Shown: positions 1 to 6,728 of the stretch, piece after piece
How positions within the stretch are numbered: the stretch's first letter is position 1
Layout: every line of letters begins with the position of its first letter
DNA from: Sutcliffiella horikoshii
GTDB taxonomy: Bacteria; Bacillota; Bacilli; Bacillales; Bacillaceae_I
Direction of reading: 5' to 3'
DNA: 64,000 nt
Assembly (NCBI GenBank): GCA_001636495.1
Contig: KV440964.1
Coordinates: 78,666 to 142,665 of the forward strand
Program-made: the position numbers and the translations under genes
Notes under the pieces: generated by a model
What the model was told of the DNA's origin: nothing
The model's database searches: none
What the model saw: the letters and a program-made list of their open reading frames with translations, nothing else

Positions 1-69
1 TTCCAACTCTAAGAGGTCCTCATCGGCTCTATGAAGACCTCCTTTCACACGCTTCCAACCCAAAGAGGT
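1..69. repeat. fragment of a 52-bp palindrome array
   Basis: The window opens inside an array. The arms AGGTCCTCAT (14-23) and ATGAAGACCT (31-40) flank a 7-nt loop. The flanking word TTCCAAC at 1 recurs at 53, giving a 52-bp period, and a truncated next unit (AAGAGGT) follows at 63. The arms are the same decamers as in the array at 52088-52290, so the two loci belong to one repeat family. The array probably continues to the left of the window. Confidence 0.8.
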
Positions 70-79
70 AATCCGTTAC

Positions 80-313
80 TCAATTTTTCATGTGATTACT
101 TTTAGCTTTATACTTTATTACACGCTCACTGATATACCCCAGCAGTAACCCAACTACAATAGGTAGGAGTGCAATCTCTGTATAGGAAGGGGACCATTTA
201 AAAATAAGAAAATCAATCTCAGCCAAAAATCCAAACAAATAGAGTGAACCCATAGATCCAAAAGAAATTGTTAATGGTATCCAAAATGACTTTCCCACTT
301 TTCCAGCCTCCAT
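80..313 (-). CDS. small membrane protein, unknown function
   Basis: A 77-residue protein with two probable membrane segments (about residues 8-30 and 44-64) and a basic C-terminus. No family is recognised. The start ATG has a GAGGG ribosome site that overlaps the end of the 44-residue gene just upstream (324-458), so the two are probably co-transcribed. Both are small membrane proteins, which suggests a shared envelope role, but nothing in the sequence says what that is. Confidence 0.6.
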   Translation of the reverse strand: MEAGKVGKSFWIPLTISFGSMGSLYLFGFLAEIDFLIFKWSPSYTEIALLPIVVGLLLGYISERVIKYKAKSNHMKN

Positions 314-323
314 TCCCTCATTT

Positions 324-458
324 CATTTTCTCTTGTTATTTTCCTTTAACAGCTCGATAATCTGTTCATTTTGACTTTCGATGTTTCTTAATGATTTTTC
401 AACTGCCATAGAAGAAACAAAAATCACAATTAATATGCCGATTCCAACAAGTAACATT
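324..458 (-). CDS. 44-residue single-span membrane peptide
   Basis: A short frame beginning MLLVGIGILIVIFVSS, with one hydrophobic segment at residues 2-16 followed by a charged, coiled-coil-like tail that ends in NNKRK. An AGGAG sequence lies 8 nt before the ATG. Its end is 10 bases from the start of the 77-residue membrane gene (80-313), so the pair is probably one transcript. Single-span peptides of this shape are common in Bacillaceae, and no function can be assigned. Confidence 0.55.
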
Positions 459-523
459 CTTATAGCTCCTATTCCGTAATTAGATCCATTTTAAGTACCT
501 TCTTATCTTAGCTAGCACTAAAC

Positions 524-718
524 CTAATGCAATGTATTCTTAAACTTTTTTGGCTTTTTTACATATCCTTCTATGATAAAACCACACCCTGTACAAATGA
601 GGTATTCAACTTCTGACCCAAAACCCATTTTCCCTTGCGGATACATCACCCCAGATCCAGTTTGTTTTCCAATACCAAGTTCCATTGCATGACATTTAGG
701 ACATTCCTTCGTTTTCAC
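524..718 (-). CDS. zinc-ribbon small protein (TFIIIB-like annotation)
   Basis: A 64-residue protein with two CxxC pairs: CPKC at residues 6-9 and CTGC at 42-45. This is the layout of a small zinc ribbon. Bacillaceae have similar proteins often labelled transcription initiation factor TFIIIB, without proof of that role. I place the start at the GTG at 718 because GGAGG lies 7 nt before it; a longer frame upstream has no good ribosome site. It is probably a nucleic-acid- or protein-binding adaptor, but its target is unknown. Confidence 0.65.
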   Translation of the reverse strand: MKTKECPKCHAMELGIGKQTGSGVMYPQGKMGFGSEVEYLICTGCGFIIEGYVKKPKKFKNTLH

Positions 719-877
719 TGATGTACCTCCATTCACTCCTATATCTCTAATACGAAATACACTGGAAAAATGTTTCCATTCAAAACAAATACTTACAAAT
801 AAAACCAGTAAGGCACTCTTCTTTACCTTACTGGCTATTATCAGCTTGAATATTTTCACCAATACGAATGCACGTTA

Positions 878-1153
878 TTACCCGTCAAGCTTCTCCGCCT
901 TCTCCCCTGCATACATTCCTACCTTCACCATCGCAATTGCCACCGCCGATACTACCCCATTAAAAACGGCTTGAAGCCACGTGACATGCGTTAATCCAAA
1001 TGTATTTGCATAAATAACTCCAATTAACATGCACAAAAGAATGGTTACGATGACAGGTACCTTCTTTGCAAAAAAGCTAATGAGAATGCTTAGCAACATG
1101 ACAGCAGAACCCACAATAATGAAATGAACACTAAAAATCAGCAAGAACTCCAT
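878..1153 (-). CDS. small three-span membrane protein
   Basis: A 91-residue hydrophobic protein with about three membrane helices (residues 3-27, 31-50, 58-80) and a charged C-terminal end (GEKAEKLDG). A GGGGGAAGG ribosome site precedes the ATG. No family is recognised; the size is holin-like, but there are no phage genes around it. It sits between two other small unknown genes on the same strand. Confidence 0.6.
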   Translation of the reverse strand: MEFLLIFSVHFIIVGSAVMLLSILISFFAKKVPVIVTILLCMLIGVIYANTFGLTHVTWLQAVFNGVVSAVAIAMVKVGMYAGEKAEKLDG

Positions 1154-1181
1154 TTCCTTCCCCCACTCTAAGAAAATTTCG

Positions 1182-1526
1182 TTATTCTGGAACAGTGCTT
1201 AGCCCTAAATAATCGGTCTGAGAAATAACATCCACTTCCTGCCCATCCTTGTGATAGACAGTCAAGGTGCCCATCACCTCTTTGACCTTCCATCCCCATA
1301 AACGAATGATGGTTTGATACCTTAAAGGTAAGCCATTTTCCTCTGAAGCTGGCCCCCAATGATATTCTTCAAGATTCCCGTTGCTGGAGGTCAGTTCCGC
1401 GTACTTTGGAACAGGAAATCCTTTAAATGTTTCCGATTCTTCAAACGAAAAAAAGATAAATAAAAGAATTGCTACTACACCTATACAAGCAAATATGCCA
1501 AAAAGCTTTTCTTTATTCCTATTCAA
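1182..1526 (-). CDS. membrane-anchored hypothetical protein
   Basis: A 114-residue protein with one N-terminal membrane helix (about residues 9-27) and a soluble domain that probably faces outward. I chose the TTG at 1526 because GAGG lies 7 nt before it; an earlier ATG in frame at 1550 has no ribosome site. The soluble part contains no motif I recognise. It is the first of a run of small minus-strand genes leading to the window edge. Confidence 0.55.
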   Translation of the reverse strand: MNRNKEKLFGIFACIGVVAILLFIFFSFEESETFKGFPVPKYAELTSSNGNLEEYHWGPASEENGLPLRYQTIIRLWGWKVKEVMGTLTVYHKDGQEVDVISQTDYLGLSTVPE

Positions 1527-1675
1527 TGGATCACCTCTATTAAAAATCACCTACTAATATTTTCTATTTTCTAAGACAGAAACCCTTTCTCTTTTCACTT
1601 TTTTGTAAGATTTTGTGATTTTATGGTAGGATTAATTTGGAAATAGCAAGATGAGGGGTGAAGGAGGACTATTGT

Positions 1676-1990
1676 ATGTACGGAGAAAATTTACCAGCTT
1701 GGATAATAGCAATCTATTATCTACTCTTGTTAACAACCATCGTTGTAGCAATTACCTGTATCTTCAAAAATAAAATAGTAGCGGCATCCGTAGTAACTAT
1801 TGTTCTTTCACTGGTTATTCAAGTAGTTTCAATACTATATGGCATTGATAGAGCCTCTGACCATAACGAACTGGATCATTTCCTTTTTAGTTTAAGTAAA
1901 AGGGAGTCTTGGTCTATTTTCGTTGCGGTTGGATATCTTTATATTGTTATTTGGTGGATTGGTTATTTTACGAAAAAACAGGGGCCATGA
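1676..1990 (+). CDS. three-span membrane protein, unknown
   Basis: A 104-residue protein with membrane segments near residues 8-30, 36-56 and 80-98. The ATG at 1676 is preceded by AAGGAGG at 8 nt; the in-frame GTG at 1658 has only a weak site. It is convergent with the flavodoxin-like gene at 2106, and a hairpin lies between the two. No family is recognised. Confidence 0.6.
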   Translation: MYGENLPAWIIAIYYLLLLTTIVVAITCIFKNKIVAASVVTIVLSLVIQVVSILYGIDRASDHNELDHFLFSLSKRESWSIFVAVGYLYIVIWWIGYFTKKQGP

Positions 1991-2026
1991 TCTTCGATGG
2001 TTTTTTATAATAGTAGTAACTCATCA

Positions 2027-2079
2027 AAACTCTCCTCTCTATCGTTATAAGATAATACATGATAGAGAAGGTAGAGTTT
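2027..2079. terminator. hairpin between convergent genes
   Basis: AAACTCT (2027-2033) and CTCTATC (2037-2043) pair with GATAGAG (2061-2067) and AGAGTTT (2073-2079), with a small asymmetric internal loop. It lies between two convergent genes and could serve both strands, although the T-runs are short. Confidence 0.5.
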
Positions 2080-2105
2080 CTTGGATAAATTGATTAGATA
2101 ATAAC

Positions 2106-2651
2106 TTATTTTACACGTAGTTCTTCCCGAAGCGCTTCTGCTTGAAACAACGCCACATTATCTTCTCGAATATCCCCAGGTTGGTTTCCTTTTCCAATAA
2201 TATAACCCTTAAATTCCACTCCCATAAACTCAAAAATGTATTTGAATTGCTCGATCATTGGCAGCCCTTTAATAGCTGGAGAATCCCCTCCGACTGCAAT
2301 AACGTATGCGTCTTTGGTGGACATTCTCTTTTTAAAATCTGGGAAATTAGCGTCGCGCATCGAATGGGACCAGCGATCAATGAAGTTTTTCATCGTCCCG
2401 GACATGCTGTACCAATAGATTGGAGTCGCAAAAATTAACGTATCATGTTGCAGGATACGCTCGATTATGCCGTTATAATCATCATTTCGATTTTGAAAGC
2501 CCTCGATATTGTGACGCATATCGATGATCGGCAGGATGTTGTGGTTGTTCAAATATATCTCTTCCACCTCCATACCCTGGATGGCGTGCTTTGTTAAAGT
2601 TTCTGTATTTCCTTGCTTACGGGTTCCCCCGTAAATTACACCTATGGACAT
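2106..2651 (-). CDS. flavodoxin-like NAD(P)H-dependent oxidoreductase
   Basis: A 181-residue flavodoxin-fold protein of the NADPH-dependent FMN reductase group, similar in look to B. subtilis YwqN. The N-terminal GTRKQGNTE (residues 9-17) is the FMN phosphate loop, and TPIYWYSMSG (about 76-85) is the second flavin-contacting loop. It probably reduces quinones, nitro compounds or azo compounds using NAD(P)H in the cytoplasm. It stands alone behind a gap that holds a 20-bp repeat array. The substrate is not predictable. Confidence 0.8.
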   Translation of the reverse strand: MSIGVIYGGTRKQGNTETLTKHAIQGMEVEEIYLNNHNILPIIDMRHNIEGFQNRNDDYNGIIERILQHDTLIFATPIYWYSMSGTMKNFIDRWSHSMRDANFPDFKKRMSTKDAYVIAVGGDSPAIKGLPMIEQFKYIFEFMGVEFKGYIIGKGNQPGDIREDNVALFQAEALREELRVK

Positions 2652-2867
2652 ATTAAATCTCTTCCTTTCACTTCTGATAAGTACATTTTATACTGAAGAT
2701 GAGGATGAGGCATAAGAAAGAGGATTATTTTGATCTAAAATCTCTTGTGCTTGTTCATAAATGATGATTTTAGTGAGGTGGGGGTAAAAATGTTGCTTAA
2801 ATATTAGGGAGTTTGGAGAGAATCTGCTCAAATGCCCGTTAAAGCACACACGCACCATCCTCCCCGT

Positions 2868-2990
2868 GATTTTATAAGCCAAGTTTTCATTTTATAAGCC
2901 AACTTTTAAATTTATAAGCCACTTTTTCATTTTATAAGCCACTTTGGGCCAGATAAATGCCAATCGACACAAACCGACATGTGCGGGGGG
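2868..2990. repeat. 20-bp word array TTTATAAGCC, with conserved tail
   Basis: TTTATAAGCC occurs at 2871, 2891, 2911 and 2931, exactly 20 bp apart, with A/T-rich spacers. A tail follows (2951-2979): AGATAA, two bases, GCCA, one base, TCGACACA, then CGACA. Almost the same tail follows a different word array at 46538-46575. The array lies in the 360-nt gap between the flavodoxin-like gene (2106-2651) and the GNAT gene (3013-3825). I see no other feature in this gap. Confidence 0.85.
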
Positions 2991-3012
2991 CCACTCTTTT
3001 CTAAAATGGTCA

Positions 3013-3825
3013 TCAAACCTTCTCCCAAATAGCATTAGTATAAGCTACCTTCAACCCAGCTCGCTCCATATTCTTCTGGCTCACACTGCCAAAAGCAGCT
3101 TGACCGACCAAGTATCGGCACCCTTCCTCAAGTGCCCGTTGGATGCGCTTTTGAATTAAAGCCGTTTGAACACCTTTATTTCTAAAATCAGGAACGGTTG
3201 CCGACGCAGCCAATGTTGCCACGCCATTTTTCCTGAACAAGACAGCAATCCCAGCCGGCTCTCCGTCAACACGCGCAAGATAAAAAGTCCAGTTATCACT
3301 CTCTGCAAGAACCTTATTATTGGCGGTCACATAGTCCTTGAATGCGACTGGCATCCCAAAACCTTTCGTATATAACTCACCAAAGATATCAAAGTTCGCA
3401 AGACAGATTTCTTCTATTTGAATATTGTTATCTGCAACAGCCACCTGCGGTTCTTCCGTCGATAAGGGACGATAAAGAGCCGTATGAAAGCCACTTTGAA
3501 AGAAGCCCATTGTACTGAGCTTTCGGAAGAGGTCTCTTGACGCATTGCCAGGCGTCACTTCAAACCTTGCTGAAATTCCTCTATTAGTATAAAATTCTAC
3601 TATTTCGTCCAGATTTCCTAAGTTCTCTCCGCTAACCCCCTTCACTGTGTTGAACGATGGACCAGGGATGTTTTTAACCGAGAAAGCAACGGCATTTCCA
3701 AACCGTTTCAGCTCCACACCCATGGCATTATCATTCATGCTTCTTACTCTCATCAATCTATCTACTAGCGTATCGATCTCAGACTGTTCTACGATTTCCA
3801 TATCAGTTTTTGTTAGGATTGACAT
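3013..3825 (-). CDS. GNAT family N-acetyltransferase
   Basis: A 270-residue protein whose C-terminal half (about residues 140-270) is a GNAT fold. The acetyl-CoA loop is seen in VPDFRNKGVQTALI, followed by a typical helix and a last strand before AIWEKV. The N-terminal half looks like a degenerate second GNAT-type domain. The start overlaps the end of the DinB gene by 13 bases and has GGAGG 7 nt before it, so the two genes are co-transcribed. The acceptor substrate is unknown. Confidence 0.75.
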   Translation of the reverse strand: MSILTKTDMEIVEQSEIDTLVDRLMRVRSMNDNAMGVELKRFGNAVAFSVKNIPGPSFNTVKGVSGENLGNLDEIVEFYTNRGISARFEVTPGNASRDLFRKLSTMGFFQSGFHTALYRPLSTEEPQVAVADNNIQIEEICLANFDIFGELYTKGFGMPVAFKDYVTANNKVLAESDNWTFYLARVDGEPAGIAVLFRKNGVATLAASATVPDFRNKGVQTALIQKRIQRALEEGCRYLVGQAAFGSVSQKNMERAGLKVAYTNAIWEKV

Positions 3826-4307
3826 GTGTTAACCTCCGGCGCAATCAGATCCGTATCCGGCGGGCTGTAGCCTAGCTGACGACCAATTTTCACCATCTGC
3901 CCTTTATGGTGGAACTCATGGGTGGTGGTGTGTGTGAAAAGCCAAAGTGTGCTAAAGTCAGATGTTTCACCACTTTTGAAGGTGTACGGAATGGTATGTT
4001 CCCAGTTGCCTTGATACTTCAGCAAAAACTCCTCGACAAGCTCGTCCGATCTTCGAAAAAGCTCTCTCATATGTTGAACGTTTTTTATGTCTTCCGGTTC
4101 CGTTTTCGCGATTGATTTTCCAAGACCATGCGTACCCAGCCAAAAATGATAGCAGGTTGCAATATGGACATGGAGGTTTCGGATCGAGTCCCCGCCGAAA
4201 CCTTCCATTTCCTTTACATAGTCTTCATGAGCCATGCCCTCACAATATTGAAATAACGTCTCTCTTGTACGTCTGATCCAATCATACTGACTTTGAAATA
4301 ATTCCAT
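3813..4307 (-). CDS. DinB family protein
   Basis: A 164-residue four-helix-bundle protein of the DinB/YfiT superfamily. HVHIATCYHFW (about residues 46-56) and THEFHHKGQM (about 127-136) carry the His residues that bind metal in this fold. Family members are often metal-dependent thiol transferases or have unknown roles; the damage-inducible name is historical. It overlaps the downstream GNAT gene, so the two form an operon. Confidence 0.75.
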   Translation of the reverse strand: MELFQSQYDWIRRTRETLFQYCEGMAHEDYVKEMEGFGGDSIRNLHVHIATCYHFWLGTHGLGKSIAKTEPEDIKNVQHMRELFRRSDELVEEFLLKYQGNWEHTIPYTFKSGETSDFSTLWLFTHTTTHEFHHKGQMVKIGRQLGYSPPDTDLIAPEVNTCQS

Positions 4308-4405
4308 TTTCCCATCTCCCTACTCTTTAATGAAGGAATATTCCGTCTTATTTTAATAGTATCATACTGGTAAGGAGATGGTAATAATTTCTACGGGTAG
4401 CAACA

Positions 4406-4918
4406 TTAATGAATAATGGAGTTGGCGACTTCTACAAGCGATTCTTCTTTTACATACGGCTTTGAAAGTGCACGAATATATTCAATCATGTAATGATTTC
4501 CTTCAAATTCAAAAGCAAGCTTTGAAACACAAGCATAGTCTCTCCCTTCCATGTATGTTCCGCTTATCCTGCCATTTAGTGCAATTTGCTTCGAAATAAT
4601 GAAAGGAACATCTTCATGCTTTTCTTCGGCTACCCACACTACTAAAACATCCATATTACTTGAATCCACATATTCCAGCTGTAGTTTCCCTTTATAGTAT
4701 CCTCTGTCGATATATCTCCCAAAAGAATGTGTTGGCTTAAAAGGGATAGATTCGGGTGGCGTCGCTTGAAGTTTGGACTGCTTTTCATATTGAGTTGTAG
4801 CTTTTTCAACTGTGGTGAAGCCTGAACTTTTATAATTGGAGGCAATTGAATCGCTTTCCGAATTTAGTGGCTGAAGTGGCATCATTAAAAGCAGGCCGAC
4901 CAATAGTGGTTTTAACAT
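4406..4918 (-). CDS. secreted hypothetical protein
   Basis: A 170-residue protein with a short hydrophobic N-terminus (residues 1-17) that could be a signal peptide or anchor. A polar region follows, then a beta-rich domain from about residue 60. GGAG lies 8 nt before the ATG. The C-terminal half resembles DUF4367-type envelope proteins only in general character, and I do not assign it. It appears to be a single-gene unit. Confidence 0.5.
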   Translation of the reverse strand: MLKPLLVGLLLMMPLQPLNSESDSIASNYKSSGFTTVEKATTQYEKQSKLQATPPESIPFKPTHSFGRYIDRGYYKGKLQLEYVDSSNMDVLVVWVAEEKHEDVPFIISKQIALNGRISGTYMEGRDYACVSKLAFEFEGNHYMIEYIRALSKPYVKEESLVEVANSIIH

Positions 4919-5011
4919 TTATGCGTCTCCATTCTATGTCGTTTTTTAATAGTTTGGATTTGATTGTAGCTTGGTATTCGTCTTCTTCTACGTGATTTTT
5001 CAAAAACAAAA

Positions 5012-5046
5012 AAGGCAAGAATAGAGTTTATCTCCATACTTGCCTT
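5012..5046 (-). terminator. terminator of the ArsR/SRPBCC/reductase operon
   Basis: AAGGCAAG (5012-5019) pairs with CTTGCCTT (5039-5046). On the minus strand the stem is followed by TTTTTTG. It lies just after the flavin-reductase gene, the last gene of the operon. Confidence 0.75.
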
Positions 5047-5076
5047 AGGCTACATTGTTTAATATTCCACAAAAAC

Positions 5077-5094
5077 GGATCACCGTGCCTGTCC
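5077..5094 (-). repeat. GGACAGGCAC intergenic motif, copy 1
   Basis: The minus strand reads GGACAGGCACGGTGATCC immediately after the stop of the reductase gene. This matches 17 of 18 bases of the motif at 6607-6624, and a weaker copy is at 9942-9959. Confidence 0.6.
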
Positions 5095-5775
5095 TCAACC
5101 CACAAAAACATCCTTCTTGATATTACGTTTGGCTATATTGTTACTCTTCAAGTGCTCGACTACCGTGTTTACTGCTTCCTTTGAACCTGCAACAAAATAT
5201 TGTCCATTTTCTTTGTTTTTTTCCGTGAATGCATTTATTTCGTGCATCAACTGTTCTTTTGTGGTGATAAAGTCAACATCCACATTCTTGAAATCTTCTT
5301 TGTAGATGTGCACATTTTCGTTATTGAAATAGAGGAGTTTAAATTGCTTCCCTATATTTTCTTCCTCAATTTGCTTAATGATTGCTCGAAATGGAGTTAT
5401 GCCGATGTCTGTTGCGATGAAGAGTGCAGGGCTGTCTTCTTTCAGATAAAAGGAGCCCACAGGTCCACTCATACTGATTTTCATTCCTGGTTCTAACTCC
5501 ATTAAAGCACGCTTGAATTCACTTGGCTCATCGCCAATACTGGTAGTGATCCTTACCTCGCCCTCACTTGGAGTGGAGGAGACTGTAAAAGGCTTTGTTC
5601 CATTTTTAATTTTCTTATGTGTAATGGTAAATAACCCGTGTTGGCCAGGCTTCCACGTCAAGTCTTGATCCTTACTGAAAAGAAAGGAATAGACCTTTTC
5701 TGATTCTTTTACTCTTTCTATAAAAACAAGTTCACTTTTCTTAAAAATAGAAAGTGCATCTTTAAAAAAGCTCAT
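5095..5775 (-). CDS. FAD-binding ferredoxin-reductase-like oxidoreductase
   Basis: A 226-residue protein of the ferredoxin-NADP reductase fold. KPFTVSS (residues 61-67) is the FAD-binding motif of the beta-barrel domain. DIGITPFRAI (about 123-132) is the start of the nucleotide-binding domain, and a C-terminal stretch ends in the usual short aromatic segment (KKDVFVG). It probably moves electrons between NAD(P)H and an unknown partner. It is the last gene of an operon with an ArsR regulator and an SRPBCC protein, 12 nt behind the latter. No iron-sulfur motif is present. Confidence 0.8.
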   Translation of the reverse strand: MSFFKDALSIFKKSELVFIERVKESEKVYSFLFSKDQDLTWKPGQHGLFTITHKKIKNGTKPFTVSSTPSEGEVRITTSIGDEPSEFKRALMELEPGMKISMSGPVGSFYLKEDSPALFIATDIGITPFRAIIKQIEEENIGKQFKLLYFNNENVHIYKEDFKNVDVDFITTKEQLMHEINAFTEKNKENGQYFVAGSKEAVNTVVEHLKSNNIAKRNIKKDVFVG

Positions 5776-5787
5776 GCTAGTACCCCC

Positions 5788-6177
5788 TTAAACTTCTCTT
5801 AAAATTTCTGACAATCCTTCTACCATCATGGCCCAACCATACTTGGCTCCAAAGTAAGCTTGGTTCTCTTCTTCAAATCCTGTATGTTCCAAGTGTAGAC
5901 GAGTTGTGTCGCCTTCTTCTTTTAAGGTCCAGGTTACAATCGTGTCGATGGGACCGCCAACCCAGGTGTAAGATAATTTATGGGGCTTGTCCACAACTAA
6001 TACTTCACTATTGACAACCAACCCAATTTCTTTATTTTGAAACTGACATTTGTAGCCTACGATTGGTCTGAAGTTGTTTTCCATCACCCATTGTGCAAGT
6101 GTTTCTGAATGGGTTAAAGCATTCCAAACCTTGTCGATAGGACTTTTAAATTGATAATCTAATGATAAATGGGCCAT
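5788..6177 (-). CDS. SRPBCC (AHSA1-type) domain protein
   Basis: A 129-residue protein of the Bet v1-like fold. The pattern Y-F-SPIDKVWNALT at the N-terminus and the C-terminal GW-MMVEGLSEIL helix are typical of the AHSA1/CalC subgroup found beside ArsR regulators. These proteins have a hydrophobic cavity and probably bind or modify small lipophilic molecules. The start is 3 nt after the ArsR gene, so the two are translationally close. The ligand is unknown. Confidence 0.85.
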   Translation of the reverse strand: MAHLSLDYQFKSPIDKVWNALTHSETLAQWVMENNFRPIVGYKCQFQNKEIGLVVNSEVLVVDKPHKLSYTWVGGPIDTIVTWTLKEEGDTTRLHLEHTGFEEENQAYFGAKYGWAMMVEGLSEILREV

Positions 6178-6180
6178 ATC

Positions 6181-6501
6181 TTATTCCTCCAATAACTTCT
6201 TTAGTTTCATTGCGCTGTCATTCCAGAATTGCTCATAAAACGCCAGCCAGTCTTGTACTTCTTTCAAAGGCGCCGGGTTAAGGCGGTACCTTGTTTCTCT
6301 TCCAATTTTCCGATTTGTGACTAAATCTGCTGCTTTCAACACTGACAAATGTTTAGATACGGCAGTACGGCCCATATCAAAATGTGGGGTAAGTTCGTAG
6401 AGTGGCAGTTCCTCTGACTCTGCTAACAATCGAATAATCTTTCTTCTTGTTGGATCAGCAATAGCCACATATACATCTCTTTCTTGAAGGGCAAGATTCA
6501 A
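6181..6501 (-). CDS. ArsR family winged-helix repressor
   Basis: A 106-residue regulator. The N-terminal DPTRRKIIRLLAES and the helix-turn-helix containing MGRTAVSKHLSVLKAADLV are the canonical ArsR/SdpR fold. No cysteine metal site is visible, which fits the SdpR-like subgroup paired with SRPBCC proteins. I place the start at the TTG at 6501 because GGAGG lies 7 nt upstream; the in-frame extension to 6576 runs through the operator palindrome and has no ribosome site. It probably represses its own three-gene operon. Confidence 0.8.
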   Translation of the reverse strand: MNLALQERDVYVAIADPTRRKIIRLLAESEELPLYELTPHFDMGRTAVSKHLSVLKAADLVTNRKIGRETRYRLNPAPLKEVQDWLAFYEQFWNDSAMKLKKLLEE

Positions 6502-6526
6502 TACTCTTCCTCCTTTCAAAAGATTA

Positions 6527-6570
6527 GGACACCAATTAGTGTCTTGATTATATGACACTAATTGGTGTCC
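6527..6570. promoter_or_regulatory. double-palindrome operator of the ArsR operon
   Basis: GGACACCAATTAGTGTC (6527-6543) is repeated as a perfect inverted copy at 6554-6570, with a 10-nt spacer. Each 17-bp arm is itself a palindrome (GACAC, 6 nt, GTGTC). This gives four half-sites over 44 bp directly upstream of the ArsR start, as expected for two dimers bound side by side. Confidence 0.8.
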
Positions 6571-6606
6571 AGTCAACTGGATATATTGTGTAAGAGTGGT
6601 CTTTGG

Positions 6607-6646
6607 GGACAGGCACGGTGACCCAGTGGGTCAGCGTGCCTAGTCC
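6607..6646 (+). promoter_or_regulatory. long hairpin in the ptsG leader, carries the GGACAGGCAC motif
   Basis: GGCACGGTGACCC (6612-6624) pairs with GGGTCAGCGTGCC (6628-6640) with one mismatch, and the stem extends outward through GGAC (6607-6610) and GTCC (6643-6646). A TTTTTT tract follows at 6656. B. subtilis ptsG has a GlcT antiterminator site at this position, but this hairpin does not match the consensus I remember. It also contains a dispersed intergenic motif. Confidence 0.55.
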
Positions 6647-6669
6647 TCTCAGCCCTTTTTTGTTTAAAT

Positions 6670-6721
6670 CCTCCCATTTAGGGGAAATTAAAAGCACTTT
6701 GACTAATACATATTTGGGAGG
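6670..6721 (+). promoter_or_regulatory. possible SD-sequestering pairing before ptsG
   Basis: CCTCCCA (6670-6676) is perfectly complementary to TGGGAGG (6715-6721), which is the ribosome binding site of ptsG. If it forms, the stem would hide the site. The loop is 38 nt, so this could be chance. Confidence 0.35.
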
Positions 6722-6728
6722 TTGTTCT

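Noticed and set aside
2688-2882. 64-residue reading frame in the gap before the flavodoxin-like gene
   Set aside because: It begins inside the TTTATAAGCC array, has no ribosome site and no recognisable features.
6502-6576. N-terminal extension of the ArsR gene
   Set aside because: It runs through the operator palindrome and has no ribosome site; the TTG at 6501 behind GGAGG is better.
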